Shown: in pieces, positions 26,206 to 35,357 of the stretch
Numbering within the stretch: position 1 is the first letter of the stretch
Layout: each line of letters opens with the position of its first letter
Assembly: GCA_012518795.1 (NCBI GenBank)
Contig: JAAYRL010000031.1
Location: 1 to 62,309 of the forward strand
Direction of reading: 5' to 3'
From: Clostridiaceae bacterium
Lineage (GTDB): Bacteria > Bacillota > Clostridia > Saccharofermentanales > DTU023
Length of the DNA stretch: 62,309 nucleotides
Translations under genes and position numbers: made by a program
Notes under the pieces: model-generated
Seen by the model: the letters and a program-made list of their open reading frames with translations, nothing else
What the model was told of the DNA's origin: nothing
The model's database searches: none

Positions 26206-27702
26206 TTATACCTCTTTCCTCATCATTGCATAACTTAAAATTTCTTCTTGGGTAGCACCTTCGATTGGCAAGGTTGCAGTAACATTACCTTCACACATTA
26301 CGACAATTCTGTCACTCATACGAAGAATTTCCTGCATTTCAGAAGATATCATAATGATTGATTTGCCTTCATCTGCAAGCTCTTGCATGATTTCATAGAT
26401 TTCAGCTTTAGCTCCGACATCAATACCTCTGGTCGGCTCATCAAAAATCAAAATCTCCGAATCACGTAATAGCCATTTGGCAAGAACAACTTTTTGCTGA
26501 TTACCGCCGGATAAGGTACGCACAACCTGCTCTATACCTGTCATTTTTGTTCTGACTACTTTATTGTATTCAAGAGCATCTTTATTTGCTGATCGATCAT
26601 TGATTAACCCTTTTGAAATATATTTTTCAATACTAGGAAGCACAGTGTTCTCTGCAACATTTTTCTCAACTAAAACACCGTAACGACGTCTATCTTCAGA
26701 CAAATAACCGATTCCCATAGCTACTGCTTCTTCAGTTGATTTAATTTTGACTTCTTCGCCGTGAAGTTTAATCGTTCCGGATTCCGGTTGTTCAGCACCA
26801 TAAATTAATCTTGCCATCTCAGTTCTGCCGGCACCCATCAAACCTGAAACACCAAGTATTTCACCTTTGCGTAATTTAAAGCTGACATCTTTTACCATAC
26901 GGCCTGCACTAAGATTTTCTACTTCAAGAACTACTTCAGCATCATCAGCAACTTGTGAAGCTAATTTAACTTCTTCAGTTAATTCGCGACCTACCATCAT
27001 ACTGATCAATTCATCTTTATCAGTATCTGCTGTATTTACAGTACCAACATATTCGCCATCACGTAAAACTGTGATCCTGTCTGAGATTTGGAAAACCTCA
27101 TCCATTCTATGTGTGATGTAGATGATTCCGATGCCTTTAGATTTTAAGTCGTCTATAATCGTAAATAACTCATTAATTTCAGCTTGAGTTAAAGCTGAAG
27201 TCGGTTCATCAAAAACTACAATTTTTGCATCGTGTGAAACCGCTTTAGCTATTTCGACCATTTGTTGTTGACCGACAGTCAAACTATCCACTTTCGCATA
27301 TGGATCAATTGAAACTCCTATTACTTCAAACAACTCTCTTGCTCTTTTTACATTATCCCGATCATTAATCAGGAATCCATTCATACTTTCACGACCGATG
27401 AAAATGTTTTCATAAACGGTTAAATCGCCCATCATATTTAACTCCTGATGTACGATAATAACACCGTCGGCCATCGCTTCAGCGGTATTAGCATACTCTA
27501 CCGCTTTGCCTTCTAGCAGAACTTCACCTGTGTCACGTTGATAAACACCCGTGAGGATTTTCATCAAGGTTGACTTGCCGGCACCGTTCTCACCCATGAA
27601 TGCATGAACCTCACCGTGCCTAAGGTGAAACTGAACATCCGACAGTGCTTGAACACCGCTAAATGCTTTGTTCACATTCTTCATCTCAAGAAGTTCGGTC
27701 AT
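26206..27702 (-). CDS. Ribose-type sugar ABC ATPase, duplicated NBD (fucose locus)
   Basis: The 498-residue RbsA-type protein has two fused ATPase domains. The first has Walker A GENGAGKST, signature LTVGQQQMV and FDEPTSALT. The second has a degenerate Walker A (GLMGAGRTE) with signature LSGGNQQKV and FDEPTRGID. The degenerate second site is normal for this family. It powers import through the neighbouring permease. AGGAGG precedes its start. Confidence 0.92.
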   Translation of the reverse strand: MTELLEMKNVNKAFSGVQALSDVQFHLRHGEVHAFMGENGAGKSTLMKILTGVYQRDTGEVLLEGKAVEYANTAEAMADGVIIVHQELNMMGDLTVYENIFIGRESMNGFLINDRDNVKRARELFEVIGVSIDPYAKVDSLTVGQQQMVEIAKAVSHDAKIVVFDEPTSALTQAEINELFTIIDDLKSKGIGIIYITHRMDEVFQISDRITVLRDGEYVGTVNTADTDKDELISMMVGRELTEEVKLASQVADDAEVVLEVENLSAGRMVKDVSFKLRKGEILGVSGLMGAGRTEMARLIYGAEQPESGTIKLHGEEVKIKSTEEAVAMGIGYLSEDRRRYGVLVEKNVAENTVLPSIEKYISKGLINDRSANKDALEYNKVVRTKMTGIEQVVRTLSGGNQQKVVLAKWLLRDSEILIFDEPTRGIDVGAKAEIYEIMQELADEGKSIIMISSEMQEILRMSDRIVVMCEGNVTATLPIEGATQEEILSYAMMRKEV

Positions 27703-27830
27703 TACACTTCCTCCTACTCTCTCATATTTTTGTAATCAACAATTACTATCCATAATCAATAAATCTGATTATATATATATATCAAACTTTCTTTAAGTGC
27801 GACATAATTGTCGCTCTCAAAAAAATGTGA

Positions 27831-28262
27831 TTACTTAACAACACCTTTTTTCAAAATAATATTGGCGTATAATGCTTCTTCACTTGTAGAAATAACAGCG
27901 TATGCTTTTCTGGCTTGATCATAAAAAGCAAATCGCTCAACATGCTCAATGTTAACTTCTTCACCGGAATCGTTAAGGATTTCTTTGTACTCTTCCCAAA
28001 TCACAGGTTGATAGTCATCACCGGCAGCTACTTCCATCAAAAATACATTGCTAGGTACATATGTATCTAAGGGGAATAATTCTAAGATAGATTTCAATAA
28101 ATCGGGAACTGTTAATCCATCACAGCGAACTACTCTACGACCCATTTCTTCAGCAGGGAAATTACCGTCGCCGATACAAATTTCATCACCATGTCCCATT
28201 TCTGATAATGTTTTTAATAATTCAGGCGAGAGGTTTTTCGGAACATTCTTTAACATTTTCAT
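27831..28262 (-). CDS. fucU: L-fucose mutarotase (RbsD/FucU family)
   Basis: The 143-residue protein interconverts the anomers of L-fucose, so that imported sugar can feed the isomerase. MGHGDEICIGDGNFPA with H24 is the FucU/RbsD active-site motif, and the length fits FucU. It lies between the kinase and transporter genes. RbsD (ribose pyranase) is the alternative, but FucI nearby and the absence of ribokinase favour FucU. Confidence 0.88.
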   Translation of the reverse strand: MKMLKNVPKNLSPELLKTLSEMGHGDEICIGDGNFPAEEMGRRVVRCDGLTVPDLLKSILELFPLDTYVPSNVFLMEVAAGDDYQPVIWEEYKEILNDSGEEVNIEHVERFAFYDQARKAYAVISTSEEALYANIILKKGVVK

Positions 28263-28426
28263 CTCCTATCTACATAAAATTTGGTAAGTATGAATATATG
28301 ATCTATATTTTTAAATTATACAATATATATCACAATTTTTTGCGCAAATTTTGGCTTTTTTATAACCTTTTTTACTAAAGCAACCGAAATTATCTTTAAA
28401 ACAAATAAAATTTCGAGTTCATTTTT

Positions 28427-29884
28427 TTAGGTTAACAATGATTCTATTTCCGCATAGCGTTTTTCCCATAGTTCCGGATTTTGCGGAGTAAATGTTTTGT
28501 ATTCAAAAGATTTTGCCACGGCATTGTATGCAGTTTCAATTGAATCCCATTCACCCAGAGCAATCAATTGGCCGACTATATTGCCGATTGCAGATGCTTC
28601 ATCCGGTCCTGCTACAACTTCTTTATTCAATGCATCGGCTATCATTTGATTTAAGAAGCCAATTTTCGAACCGCCACCAATGATTTGCACACGTTGAAAA
28701 GTCTTTCCGGAAATTCTTTCGATATCCTTAACCGTTTTCATATAACCGAAAACTAAACTCTCATAGATTCCTCTGAGCAATTCACCGGTCGTTTCCGGTT
28801 TAGTTTGATTAGTTTTTTCAATATATTCTTGAATCGAATCGATAACAGATAAGTTGTCTAAATCATATTCAGCAATATTCATGAAATAGCTGAAAGGCTT
28901 CGCTTCTACTGTCATCCCATCAGCTTCTTTATGCGTCAGACGCTTCCCGTCACGAACAGCTAATTCATCTCTTAGTTTTTCAAACAAGTATAAACCGGTA
29001 ATGTTTTTGAAAAACATATTCTGACCTTGAAATCCGGTCTCATTTGTTAAATCACTATCAAAAGCTTCTTTTGTTAAAACCGGTTCATCGGTTAAACCAC
29101 CGATTAAAGACCAGGTACCTGAAGATAAAAACAAACAATCCGGATCAAAAAATGCCCGTGTTACCGAAACAGCACTTGCCGTATCATGAGAAGCAATTGA
29201 ATATACTTTTAAATTTTTATTGGTCAAATTCGGGAGCAGAGTGCCTTTGGTTGAACCTACATATTCACCATTTTCAATTACCGGTGCAAAGACATCTGAT
29301 TTAAGATTTAGTTTATCTAGCAGATCAATTCGCCAACATCTATTTTTCAGATCAAACATTTGAGAAGTGGAAGCAATTGTCATTTCACTGTATTTGTTAC
29401 CGGTCAACAAATAATTAATCAGGTCCGGTGTCATCAAGATAGTGTCAATTTCTTCATAGTTCTCTATCCTAAACATTTTCAATGCCATGTATTGAAAAAG
29501 CGAATTTATTGACATGATCTGATTACCGGTTAATTGAAATAATTCAAATAAGTCAATTTGTTTTTTTACTTCCTCAAATCCCGCAGTGTGAAGAGAATCT
29601 CGATAGGAAACCGGAGTATCTATTAACGCACCATCGGAGTTCAAAATTCCGAAATCAACTCCCCAAGTATCACAGGCCACACTGGATAAATCTGTTTGTT
29701 GATTGATTGTATCAACGATTGTATTAATCAATTTATCCCATTCCCAATATCTTCGACCGTCTTTCTCGATAATTTCATGAGACAATCGCATGACCTCTTC
29801 AATTTTCAAATTACCTTTTTCTACATAACCGAGAATGCCTCTGATAGAAGTTGCACCCATATCAATCGCGAGAACCTTATTCAT
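28427..29884 (-). CDS. Rhamnulokinase-family sugar kinase, probable L-fuculokinase role
   Basis: The 485-residue FGGY kinase follows the RhaB branch: AIDMGATSIRGIL, ACDTWGVDFGIL, PVSYRD, ASHDTASAV, SSGTWSLIG and GGGSKIGFLNQ. RhaB-branch kinases phosphorylate L-rhamnulose or L-fuculose at C1. With FucI divergent and FucU downstream, L-fuculose is the likely substrate; there is no rhamnose isomerase in the window. The start at 29884 (MNKVLAID) is chosen over an upstream ATG because AAGGGGGG precedes it. Confidence 0.82.
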   Translation of the reverse strand: MNKVLAIDMGATSIRGILGYVEKGNLKIEEVMRLSHEIIEKDGRRYWEWDKLINTIVDTINQQTDLSSVACDTWGVDFGILNSDGALIDTPVSYRDSLHTAGFEEVKKQIDLFELFQLTGNQIMSINSLFQYMALKMFRIENYEEIDTILMTPDLINYLLTGNKYSEMTIASTSQMFDLKNRCWRIDLLDKLNLKSDVFAPVIENGEYVGSTKGTLLPNLTNKNLKVYSIASHDTASAVSVTRAFFDPDCLFLSSGTWSLIGGLTDEPVLTKEAFDSDLTNETGFQGQNMFFKNITGLYLFEKLRDELAVRDGKRLTHKEADGMTVEAKPFSYFMNIAEYDLDNLSVIDSIQEYIEKTNQTKPETTGELLRGIYESLVFGYMKTVKDIERISGKTFQRVQIIGGGSKIGFLNQMIADALNKEVVAGPDEASAIGNIVGQLIALGEWDSIETAYNAVAKSFEYKTFTPQNPELWEKRYAEIESLLT

Positions 29885-29902
29885 CAATTCCCCCCTTTGC
29901 AT

Positions 29903-30439
29903 TTAGTCCAATGATATTCTATAATACTGAATGATCTTGACAAAATTAATAATTATTTTGCAATATAGTAACATATTTTATGCTAATTGTAGTAGCCTGT
30001 TTAACATTTAGTTAACATTTAGATAACATCTCAAAACATTGTCGGTTGACCATTTATTGTGTGCAAACACATTTAATCTGACAAATTACAGAATATATGG
30101 CTTATATAAATAAAAATTTTTAACATTTTGACCATAAGACCATAAGTTATTATAATAAATAACATACAATAAGCAAATTATTTTTTAATTTTTCAGGAAA
30201 ATGAATTGTAAAGTGAAATTTAATTATGTATTAATTCATAATTGATAAATATTTTTCGAAAATTTCGATTTTTAGTAATGTTTTTCAATCATTGATTTTC
30301 AACAATATTTTTCAGTAATTGAATTTTAGCAACTAATCCTTAGTAATGTTTTTCAGTAATTGAAATATAAAGTAATCATTGAATTGATAATATTGATAAT
30401 AAATTAATTTATTAAATTTTAAAATTTTAGGAGGATTTT
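29903..30439. other. Divergent regulatory region between the fucose kinase and fucI
   Basis: This 537-bp AT-rich region has no gene. It contains the inverted repeat tgtgtgcaaacaca at 30058-30071 (operator candidate), two to three copies of ttaacatttag at about 29999-30025, and degenerate repeats of agtaatgtttttcagtaatt at about 30274-30370. AGGAGG precedes fucI. No obvious cre site is seen. Confidence 0.5.
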
Positions 30440-32239
30440 ATGGCAGAAAGTAGATTAATTGGCGGTTTTCCGGTAATCGGTATTCGTCCGGTAATTGATG
30501 GACGTAGAGGAAAACTCAATGTGCGAGAATCTCTGGAAGATCAAACAATGAATATGGCTAAATCAGCCGCAGAATTATTGAGAAATAATTTGAAATATTC
30601 AAATGGTGAACCGGTGAAAGTCGTTATTTCTAACACAACCATCGGCCGTGTTGCCGAAGCTGCAATGTGTGCTCAACAGTTCAAAGAGGAAGGCGTTGAC
30701 ATTACTTTAACTGTCACTCCTTGCTGGTGCTACGGTGCAGAAACAATGGATATGGATCCCATGACAATTAAAGGTGTTTGGGGTTTCAACGGAACAGAAC
30801 GTCCGGGTGCTGTTTATTTAGCTGCAGTTCTCGCCGCTCACGCTCAAAAAGGATTGCCGGCATTCGGTATTTACGGTAAAGATGTTCAAGATGCCGACGA
30901 CACGGAAATTCCGGAAGATGTTGCAGAAAAAATGTTGCGTTTCGGCCGAGCAGCTGTCGCAGCAGCCACAATGCGCGGTAAATCTTATTTGCAAATCGGT
31001 GCAACCTGTATGGGTATCGCCGGCTCAATGATTGATAATGATTTCTTTGAATCTTATCTCGGCATGAGAACAGAATCTGTAGATGAAGTTGAAATCATCC
31101 GTCGCATGGATTTAGGTATCTATGACAAAGAAGAATATGAAAAAGCATTAGCTTGGGTTAAAGAAAATATCAAAGAAGGAATTGACACCAATCCTCCCGA
31201 ATTACAAAAATCACGTGAAGTCAAAGATAAAGAATGGGAATTTTCCGTCAAAATGGCCATGATTATCCGCGACTTAATGGTCGGTAATGATAACTTAGGT
31301 AAGGGTAATGAAGAAGAGGCTGTCGGTCATAATGCCATCGCAGCCGGTTTCCAAGGACAAAGACAATGGACAGACTTCTATCCGAACGGTGACTTTGCAG
31401 AATCAATCCTCAATACACCGTTTGACTGGACAGGTATACGTGAACCCTATCTTGTAGCTACAGAAAACGACACATTGAACGGTGTCGGTATGCTATTCCT
31501 TAACCTGTTAACTAATCGCTCGCAAATCTTTGCTGACGTCAGAACTTGCTGGAATGGCGATTCCGTAAAACGCGTTACAGGTTATGATATTTCCGGTTAT
31601 GCCAAAGAAGCTGACGGTTTCTTACACTTAATTAACTCCGGTGCAGCAACGATCGATGCTTGCGGTCAAGTTAAAGATGTAAACGGAACACCTTGCATGA
31701 AACCTTTCTGGGAAATGACAGATGAAGATGTTCAAGCTTGCCTCGATGCTACAACATACTGTCCGGCAAATAACGGTTACTTCCGTGGCGGCGGCTTCTC
31801 TTCTCGTTTTGAAACCAGAGCCGAAATGCCTGTTACAATGATCCGTTTGAATTTAGTTAAAGGTTTAGGTCCTTGCTTACAAATTGCTGAAGGTTGGACC
31901 GTAGAGCTTCCGGAAGATGTATCCGACGTATTATGGAAACGTACCGACTATAATTGGCCTTCCACTTGGTTCGCACCGCGCGTAACCGGGAAAGCGCCTT
32001 TCAGATCCGCTTATGATGTTATGAATAACTGGGGTGCCAACCACGGTGCTATCAGCTACGGTCACGTAGGTGCTGACGTAATTACTTTAGCTTCTATCTT
32101 ACGTATTCCGATCAGCATGCATAACATTCCTGAAGAAGATATCTACCGTCCGGCAGCTTGGAATGCATTCGGCATGGATAAAGAAGGCTCTGACTTCCGT
32201 GCATGCAAAACCTACGGACCTCTATACAAACGTATTTAA
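30440..32239 (+). CDS. fucI: L-fucose isomerase
   Basis: This 599-residue enzyme converts L-fucose to L-fuculose (and D-arabinose to D-ribulose) in the cytoplasm with Mn2+. The length and the colinear motifs fit FucI: the N-terminal [17 protein letters not shown], the mid-protein [15 protein letters not shown], the metal/substrate region [16 protein letters not shown], and the C-terminal [20 protein letters not shown]. It is transcribed alone, divergent from the rest of the fucose genes. A strong terminator follows. No L-fuculose-1-phosphate aldolase gene adjoins it. Confidence 0.96.
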   Translation: MAESRLIGGFPVIGIRPVIDGRRGKLNVRESLEDQTMNMAKSAAELLRNNLKYSNGEPVKVVISNTTIGRVAEAAMCAQQFKEEGVDITLTVTPCWCYGAETMDMDPMTIKGVWGFNGTERPGAVYLAAVLAAHAQKGLPAFGIYGKDVQDADDTEIPEDVAEKMLRFGRAAVAAATMRGKSYLQIGATCMGIAGSMIDNDFFESYLGMRTESVDEVEIIRRMDLGIYDKEEYEKALAWVKENIKEGIDTNPPELQKSREVKDKEWEFSVKMAMIIRDLMVGNDNLGKGNEEEAVGHNAIAAGFQGQRQWTDFYPNGDFAESILNTPFDWTGIREPYLVATENDTLNGVGMLFLNLLTNRSQIFADVRTCWNGDSVKRVTGYDISGYAKEADGFLHLINSGAATIDACGQVKDVNGTPCMKPFWEMTDEDVQACLDATTYCPANNGYFRGGGFSSRFETRAEMPVTMIRLNLVKGLGPCLQIAEGWTVELPEDVSDVLWKRTDYNWPSTWFAPRVTGKAPFRSAYDVMNNWGANHGAISYGHVGADVITLASILRIPISMHNIPEEDIYRPAAWNAFGMDKEGSDFRACKTYGPLYKRI

Positions 32240-32367
32240 TCCAATTGCTTGGATCATTCCGAATATTTGCTTCGGTTTGATCGGCGTTTGGTAGGTCAGT
32301 TTGATAGATCGGCTTGCAACTTCTTTAGTTTAGTTCTTCAGCCGATTACTAACTTAAACAAAAAATT

Positions 32368-32402
32368 AGGAGTGTCTTACAAAAAAGACACTCCTTTTTT
32401 TA
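32368..32402 (+). terminator. Intrinsic terminator of fucI
   Basis: aggagtgtctt pairs exactly with aagacactcct around a short A-rich loop and is followed by a run of T. Its stem is related to hairpins at 3216, 23614 and 49902. Confidence 0.92.
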
Positions 32403-32450
32403 ATTCGATTTTTTAATTCTTGAAAAAAACCGGCTTTCCCGGGCAGTCCT

Positions 32451-32709
32451 GCACACTTTCTAAGCTTATGCAGGATTTCCGAGGTTCAACCTTAAAAAGT
32501 GTGCAGGTTCTTTGATAAAACCGGCTTTTCTGAGCTGACCATGCACACTTTCTAAGCTTGTGCAGAATTTCCGAGGTCTAACCTTAAAAAATGTGCAGGT
32601 TCTTTGATAAAACCTACTTTTCTGAGCCGACCATGCACACTTTCTAAGCTTATGCAGGATTTCCGAGGTTCAACCTTAAAAAGTGTGCAGATTCTTTAAT
32701 AAAACCGGT
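32451..32709. repeat. Array B: three 92-bp palindromic repeat units related to array A
   Basis: Units begin at 32451, 32543 and 32635. Each has gcacactttctaag, a loop with gcaggatttccgagg, a right arm accttaaaaagtgtgc and a spacer with ataaaaccggctttt. Arms, the ccgg-containing spacer core and the exact 92-bp period are shared with array A at 2260, although loops and spacers have diverged. It lies between the convergent fucI and HAD genes. Confidence 0.95.
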
Positions 32710-32773
32710 GTATCCAAAATTTGCACAGCTCAAGATTCTAAGCAGAAACGAGTTTGAAATTATTCTGTTGAAA

Positions 32774-33433
32774 TTATTCTGCTGAAATTAAGCTTTTAAT
32801 TAGGTCTTTTAATTGGAAGAAAGTATCAACAACATGGTCAGCACCTGCAGCCAGCATATCATTTCTACCGATTGTAGATGTATACCCAATAGTTATCATG
32901 CCTGCAGCATTACCGGATTCAATGCCTGCTGTTGCATCTTCTACTACTATACAATTTGCAGGTTCAATTCCGATTTTATTTGCTGCTAATAGATATATGT
33001 CGGGAAAAGGCTTTTTTCTTTTTACGTCACTTCCGGTAATAACTGCATCAAAATCATTAAAGCCCAATGCTTTTATATTAGCTTCAACTTTGATTAAATC
33101 TGCTGAGCTGACGACAGCCATTTTTATACCTTTGGATTTTAATGTGTTTAATAAATCTAAAGTTCCGGGAAATGTTTTTACATATTTTTCTGCTTCTGCA
33201 ATATATCGATCATACACTTTATATTTAATTCCGGGATCAAATTCATGTCCATATTTACGGACCACCTCACCAAGATACGTATCTTCTCCTGTACCGATAT
33301 ATGGTGTGAAATCCTCCGGACTTGCAGGAATATCTGCCTCACGAAATATTTCAGACGCAACTTGAGCCAAAGCAGGTTCTGAATCTACCAAAACGCCATC
33401 CATATCGAATAATATTGCATATTCATTTTTCAT
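32774..33433 (-). CDS. HAD-superfamily sugar-phosphate phosphatase or phosphomutase
   Basis: The 219-residue protein shows all HAD motifs: FDMDGVLVDSE (nucleophile and acid Asp), VVSS, KxxPFPDIY (KKPFPDIYL), and VVEDATAGIESG. The cap and motif style match the beta-phosphoglucomutase/sugar phosphatase branch. The substrate cannot be assigned; a sugar phosphate from the neighbouring loci is plausible. Only a weak AAAGG ribosome site precedes it. Its stop lies about 65 bp from palindromic array B. Confidence 0.85.
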   Translation of the reverse strand: MKNEYAILFDMDGVLVDSEPALAQVASEIFREADIPASPEDFTPYIGTGEDTYLGEVVRKYGHEFDPGIKYKVYDRYIAEAEKYVKTFPGTLDLLNTLKSKGIKMAVVSSADLIKVEANIKALGFNDFDAVITGSDVKRKKPFPDIYLLAANKIGIEPANCIVVEDATAGIESGNAAGMITIGYTSTIGRNDMLAAGADHVVDTFFQLKDLIKSLISAE

Positions 33434-33488
33434 TTTTTTACCTTTATTCTTTTCTTTGCATTTTTTCTTGCTTCTGTGTTTCTTTTTG

Positions 33489-33573
33489 TTTTCGTATTTA
33501 TTCTTGTTGCTGTTATCGTTTTAATTATTGTCTTCGTATTTGTTTTTGTTGCTGTTGCCGCTTTAATTATTGA
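33489..33573. repeat. Two-unit 42-bp direct repeat
   Basis: A segment running from cgtatttattcttgttgctg to ttttaattatt is repeated once with several changes, between the HAD start and the stop of the small membrane-protein gene. It may be slippage DNA. Confidence 0.7.
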
Positions 33574-33842
33574 TTTTGTTCTTTAGATTCTTTTTTTTGT
33601 TGTTTTTTATTCTCTTTAATACGTTTTTCGGCCGAAACTTTATTCTTATAATCTTTTATTAATTGGCGGCGCGCAGATTTTTTCGGATAGGCAAATTTAA
33701 TTATTGATTGTTTTTTGAGCAAGGACAATATCAGAAATATAATAATTATCAGTAATATAGCAATCACTGCAAGTAGAATGTAAATAAGATTATTTGATGT
33801 ATGTTTGACGGTTGTTGATAACAAAATACCCAGATTTGACAT
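33567..33842 (-). CDS. Small single-pass membrane protein of unknown function
   Basis: I do not recognise this 91-residue protein. It has a short N-terminal stretch, one strongly hydrophobic segment (about 18-42, rich in Ile and Leu), and a very basic, Lys/Gln/Glu-rich C-terminal tail (about 43-91) likely to be cytoplasmic. The start at 33842 has AGGAG about 11 nt upstream. A longer frame from 33899 would begin inside the terminator hairpin of the upstream gene and is less likely. It lies downstream of the dehydrogenase gene. Confidence 0.55.
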   Translation of the reverse strand: MSNLGILLSTTVKHTSNNLIYILLAVIAILLIIIIFLILSLLKKQSIIKFAYPKKSARRQLIKDYKNKVSAEKRIKENKKQQKKESKEQNQ

Positions 33843-33890
33843 GTTGATAATTTCTCCTGTTTCAGAAATGTTAACGGTTCCTTTAAGAAA

Positions 33891-33924
33891 GAATTTCATT
33901 AAATATAAATATTTAATGAAATTC
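33891..33924 (-). terminator. Terminator after the SorE-like gene
   Basis: gaatttcattaaata pairs perfectly (15 bp) with 33910-33924 around a 4-nt loop, with a T-rich sequence following on the minus strand. It lies 56 bp after the SorE-like stop. Confidence 0.75.
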
Positions 33925-33979
33925 TTAAAAACCTAGTTTCGAATTGTATTAATTAAAGTCAAATTTTGAAATGTAATAG

Positions 33980-35248
33980 CTATCTGGCGAAGTTTTCTAA
34001 AACATATTTTTCAGCTTCGGCATTCCAAATTTGATTGCTTCTTTCCATAATTTCTGCTAAATCAGCAAATCTTGAATCTTCTTTGCCTTTTTCCGCAAAA
34101 TCTTCTATCGCAGTCAATTCAATCTTACAGTGTGGATATACCAATTTTTTACCACCCGGAATATCAGGCACATTGTTCGTGACATAAGCAACATCGTCAA
34201 GACCTAAAATGTGGGTAACCATCGGTGCTGCATCGAGTTTCCCCTCAGAAATTAATCTTGTAGCTTCGCGCAAGTCTTCGTTATTGCCGCCTGAATTACC
34301 GACAAGATGATGATTGTTGTAGTGAACATCATACATATTGATCGGCACTGAAAATGACGTATCGGAAGGGCCGGAAAAGAAATTAATACAACCATCATAA
34401 CGTAACATCGATTGAGCTTGTTGAATTAAAACCGGAACCGGTGCAAAAACAACTATATCATCATAACCTTCATCATCAGTAAATGCCATCATTCGTGCCA
34501 CAGCATCATCTCCTGATGTATTCATATATTTCAATTCAAAGCCGAGTTCTTTCGCTGATGCAGGTGTATAAATACTCTCTGCTCGATCAAGTCTTTCTTG
34601 ATTAATATCTGTTACTAAAACTCGTTTTGCCTTTTTGCCTTCGCGTGCCATGGCAAAGACATACGCTATAGCAGATAAACCCATTGGACCGACGGAAGCA
34701 ATTAAGGCTAAATTACCATCTTCTTTCATTCCCATCACGTGGTCATATGAACCTTTTTCTGTATGATGATAAAGAGAATTGAAACCGCCGATAACCGTAC
34801 TTACCGGTTCAGTCAAAGAGCCCATGAAAAATGCTTCGCCATCATATGGTAGCAAACAGTCCATTTCCATGATTTCCGCAGGCATATTACCATAAGTTGC
34901 ATCACCGCCGTATTGAGTATAGGAGTACCCGGGTGCCTCAAGAGAACCGCCCTTATTGTGAGCAGGTTGAACAACAAATTTGTCGCCTACATGATATTGA
35001 CCTTCCCAATCTTTGCCGACTTCAACAATTTCTCCGCAAATTTCATGACCGATAATGATCGGATTTTCTGCTATGTCATCCGGCACACGGACATGATCAG
35101 TACCTTGATTTGCCGCTTTATATGAACTCATACAAATGCTGTCCGTGACATTTTTTACTCTAATTTCATTGTCTTTTAAAGGAGCTAATTCAAACTCCTC
35201 CAAACGCAAATCATTTTTTCCATACAAGCGTACAGCTAATGTTTTCAT
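33980..35248 (-). CDS. Zinc-type dehydrogenase, L-sorbose-1-phosphate reductase (SorE)-like
   Basis: The 422-residue protein is a medium-chain dehydrogenase closely following SorE/YdjJ. MKTLAVRLYGKNDLRLEEFEL opens it, followed by DSICMSSYKAANQGTDH, PIIIGHEICGEIVEVG, and a Rossmann segment ASVGPMGLSAIAY. SorE reduces L-sorbose-1-phosphate to D-glucitol-6-phosphate. It is downstream of an FGGY kinase in one operon. Together with the SrlD-like SDR at 21382-22596 it could form a route to fructose-6-phosphate; the actual substrate is inferred. AGGAGGG precedes the start. Confidence 0.82.
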   Translation of the reverse strand: MKTLAVRLYGKNDLRLEEFELAPLKDNEIRVKNVTDSICMSSYKAANQGTDHVRVPDDIAENPIIIGHEICGEIVEVGKDWEGQYHVGDKFVVQPAHNKGGSLEAPGYSYTQYGGDATYGNMPAEIMEMDCLLPYDGEAFFMGSLTEPVSTVIGGFNSLYHHTEKGSYDHVMGMKEDGNLALIASVGPMGLSAIAYVFAMAREGKKAKRVLVTDINQERLDRAESIYTPASAKELGFELKYMNTSGDDAVARMMAFTDDEGYDDIVVFAPVPVLIQQAQSMLRYDGCINFFSGPSDTSFSVPINMYDVHYNNHHLVGNSGGNNEDLREATRLISEGKLDAAPMVTHILGLDDVAYVTNNVPDIPGGKKLVYPHCKIELTAIEDFAEKGKEDSRFADLAEIMERSNQIWNAEAEKYVLENFAR

Positions 35249-35357
35249 AAACCCTCCTATAACTATAAAAATTTCACTTAAATTGTAGCATACTAACTTT
35301 TTATTTGATATATCTTCACTGTTTTAAATCGGCAGTTGAGACTGCGATAATTATAAA

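Noticed and set aside
26206-27702. Degenerate second Walker A (GLMGAGRTE) in the RbsA-type ATPases
   Set aside because: This is the normal state of the second domain in RbsA-family proteins, so it is not unusual here, unlike the case at 39142-40664.
30058-30071. Catabolite-response (cre) site upstream of fucI
   Set aside because: The inverted repeat tgtgtgcaaacaca departs from the cre consensus at several fixed positions, so it is kept only as an unspecified operator candidate.
33843-33899. Upstream start (MKFFLKG) for the small membrane protein
   Set aside because: That start lies within the perfect terminator hairpin of the previous gene; the start at 33842 has AGGAG upstream.
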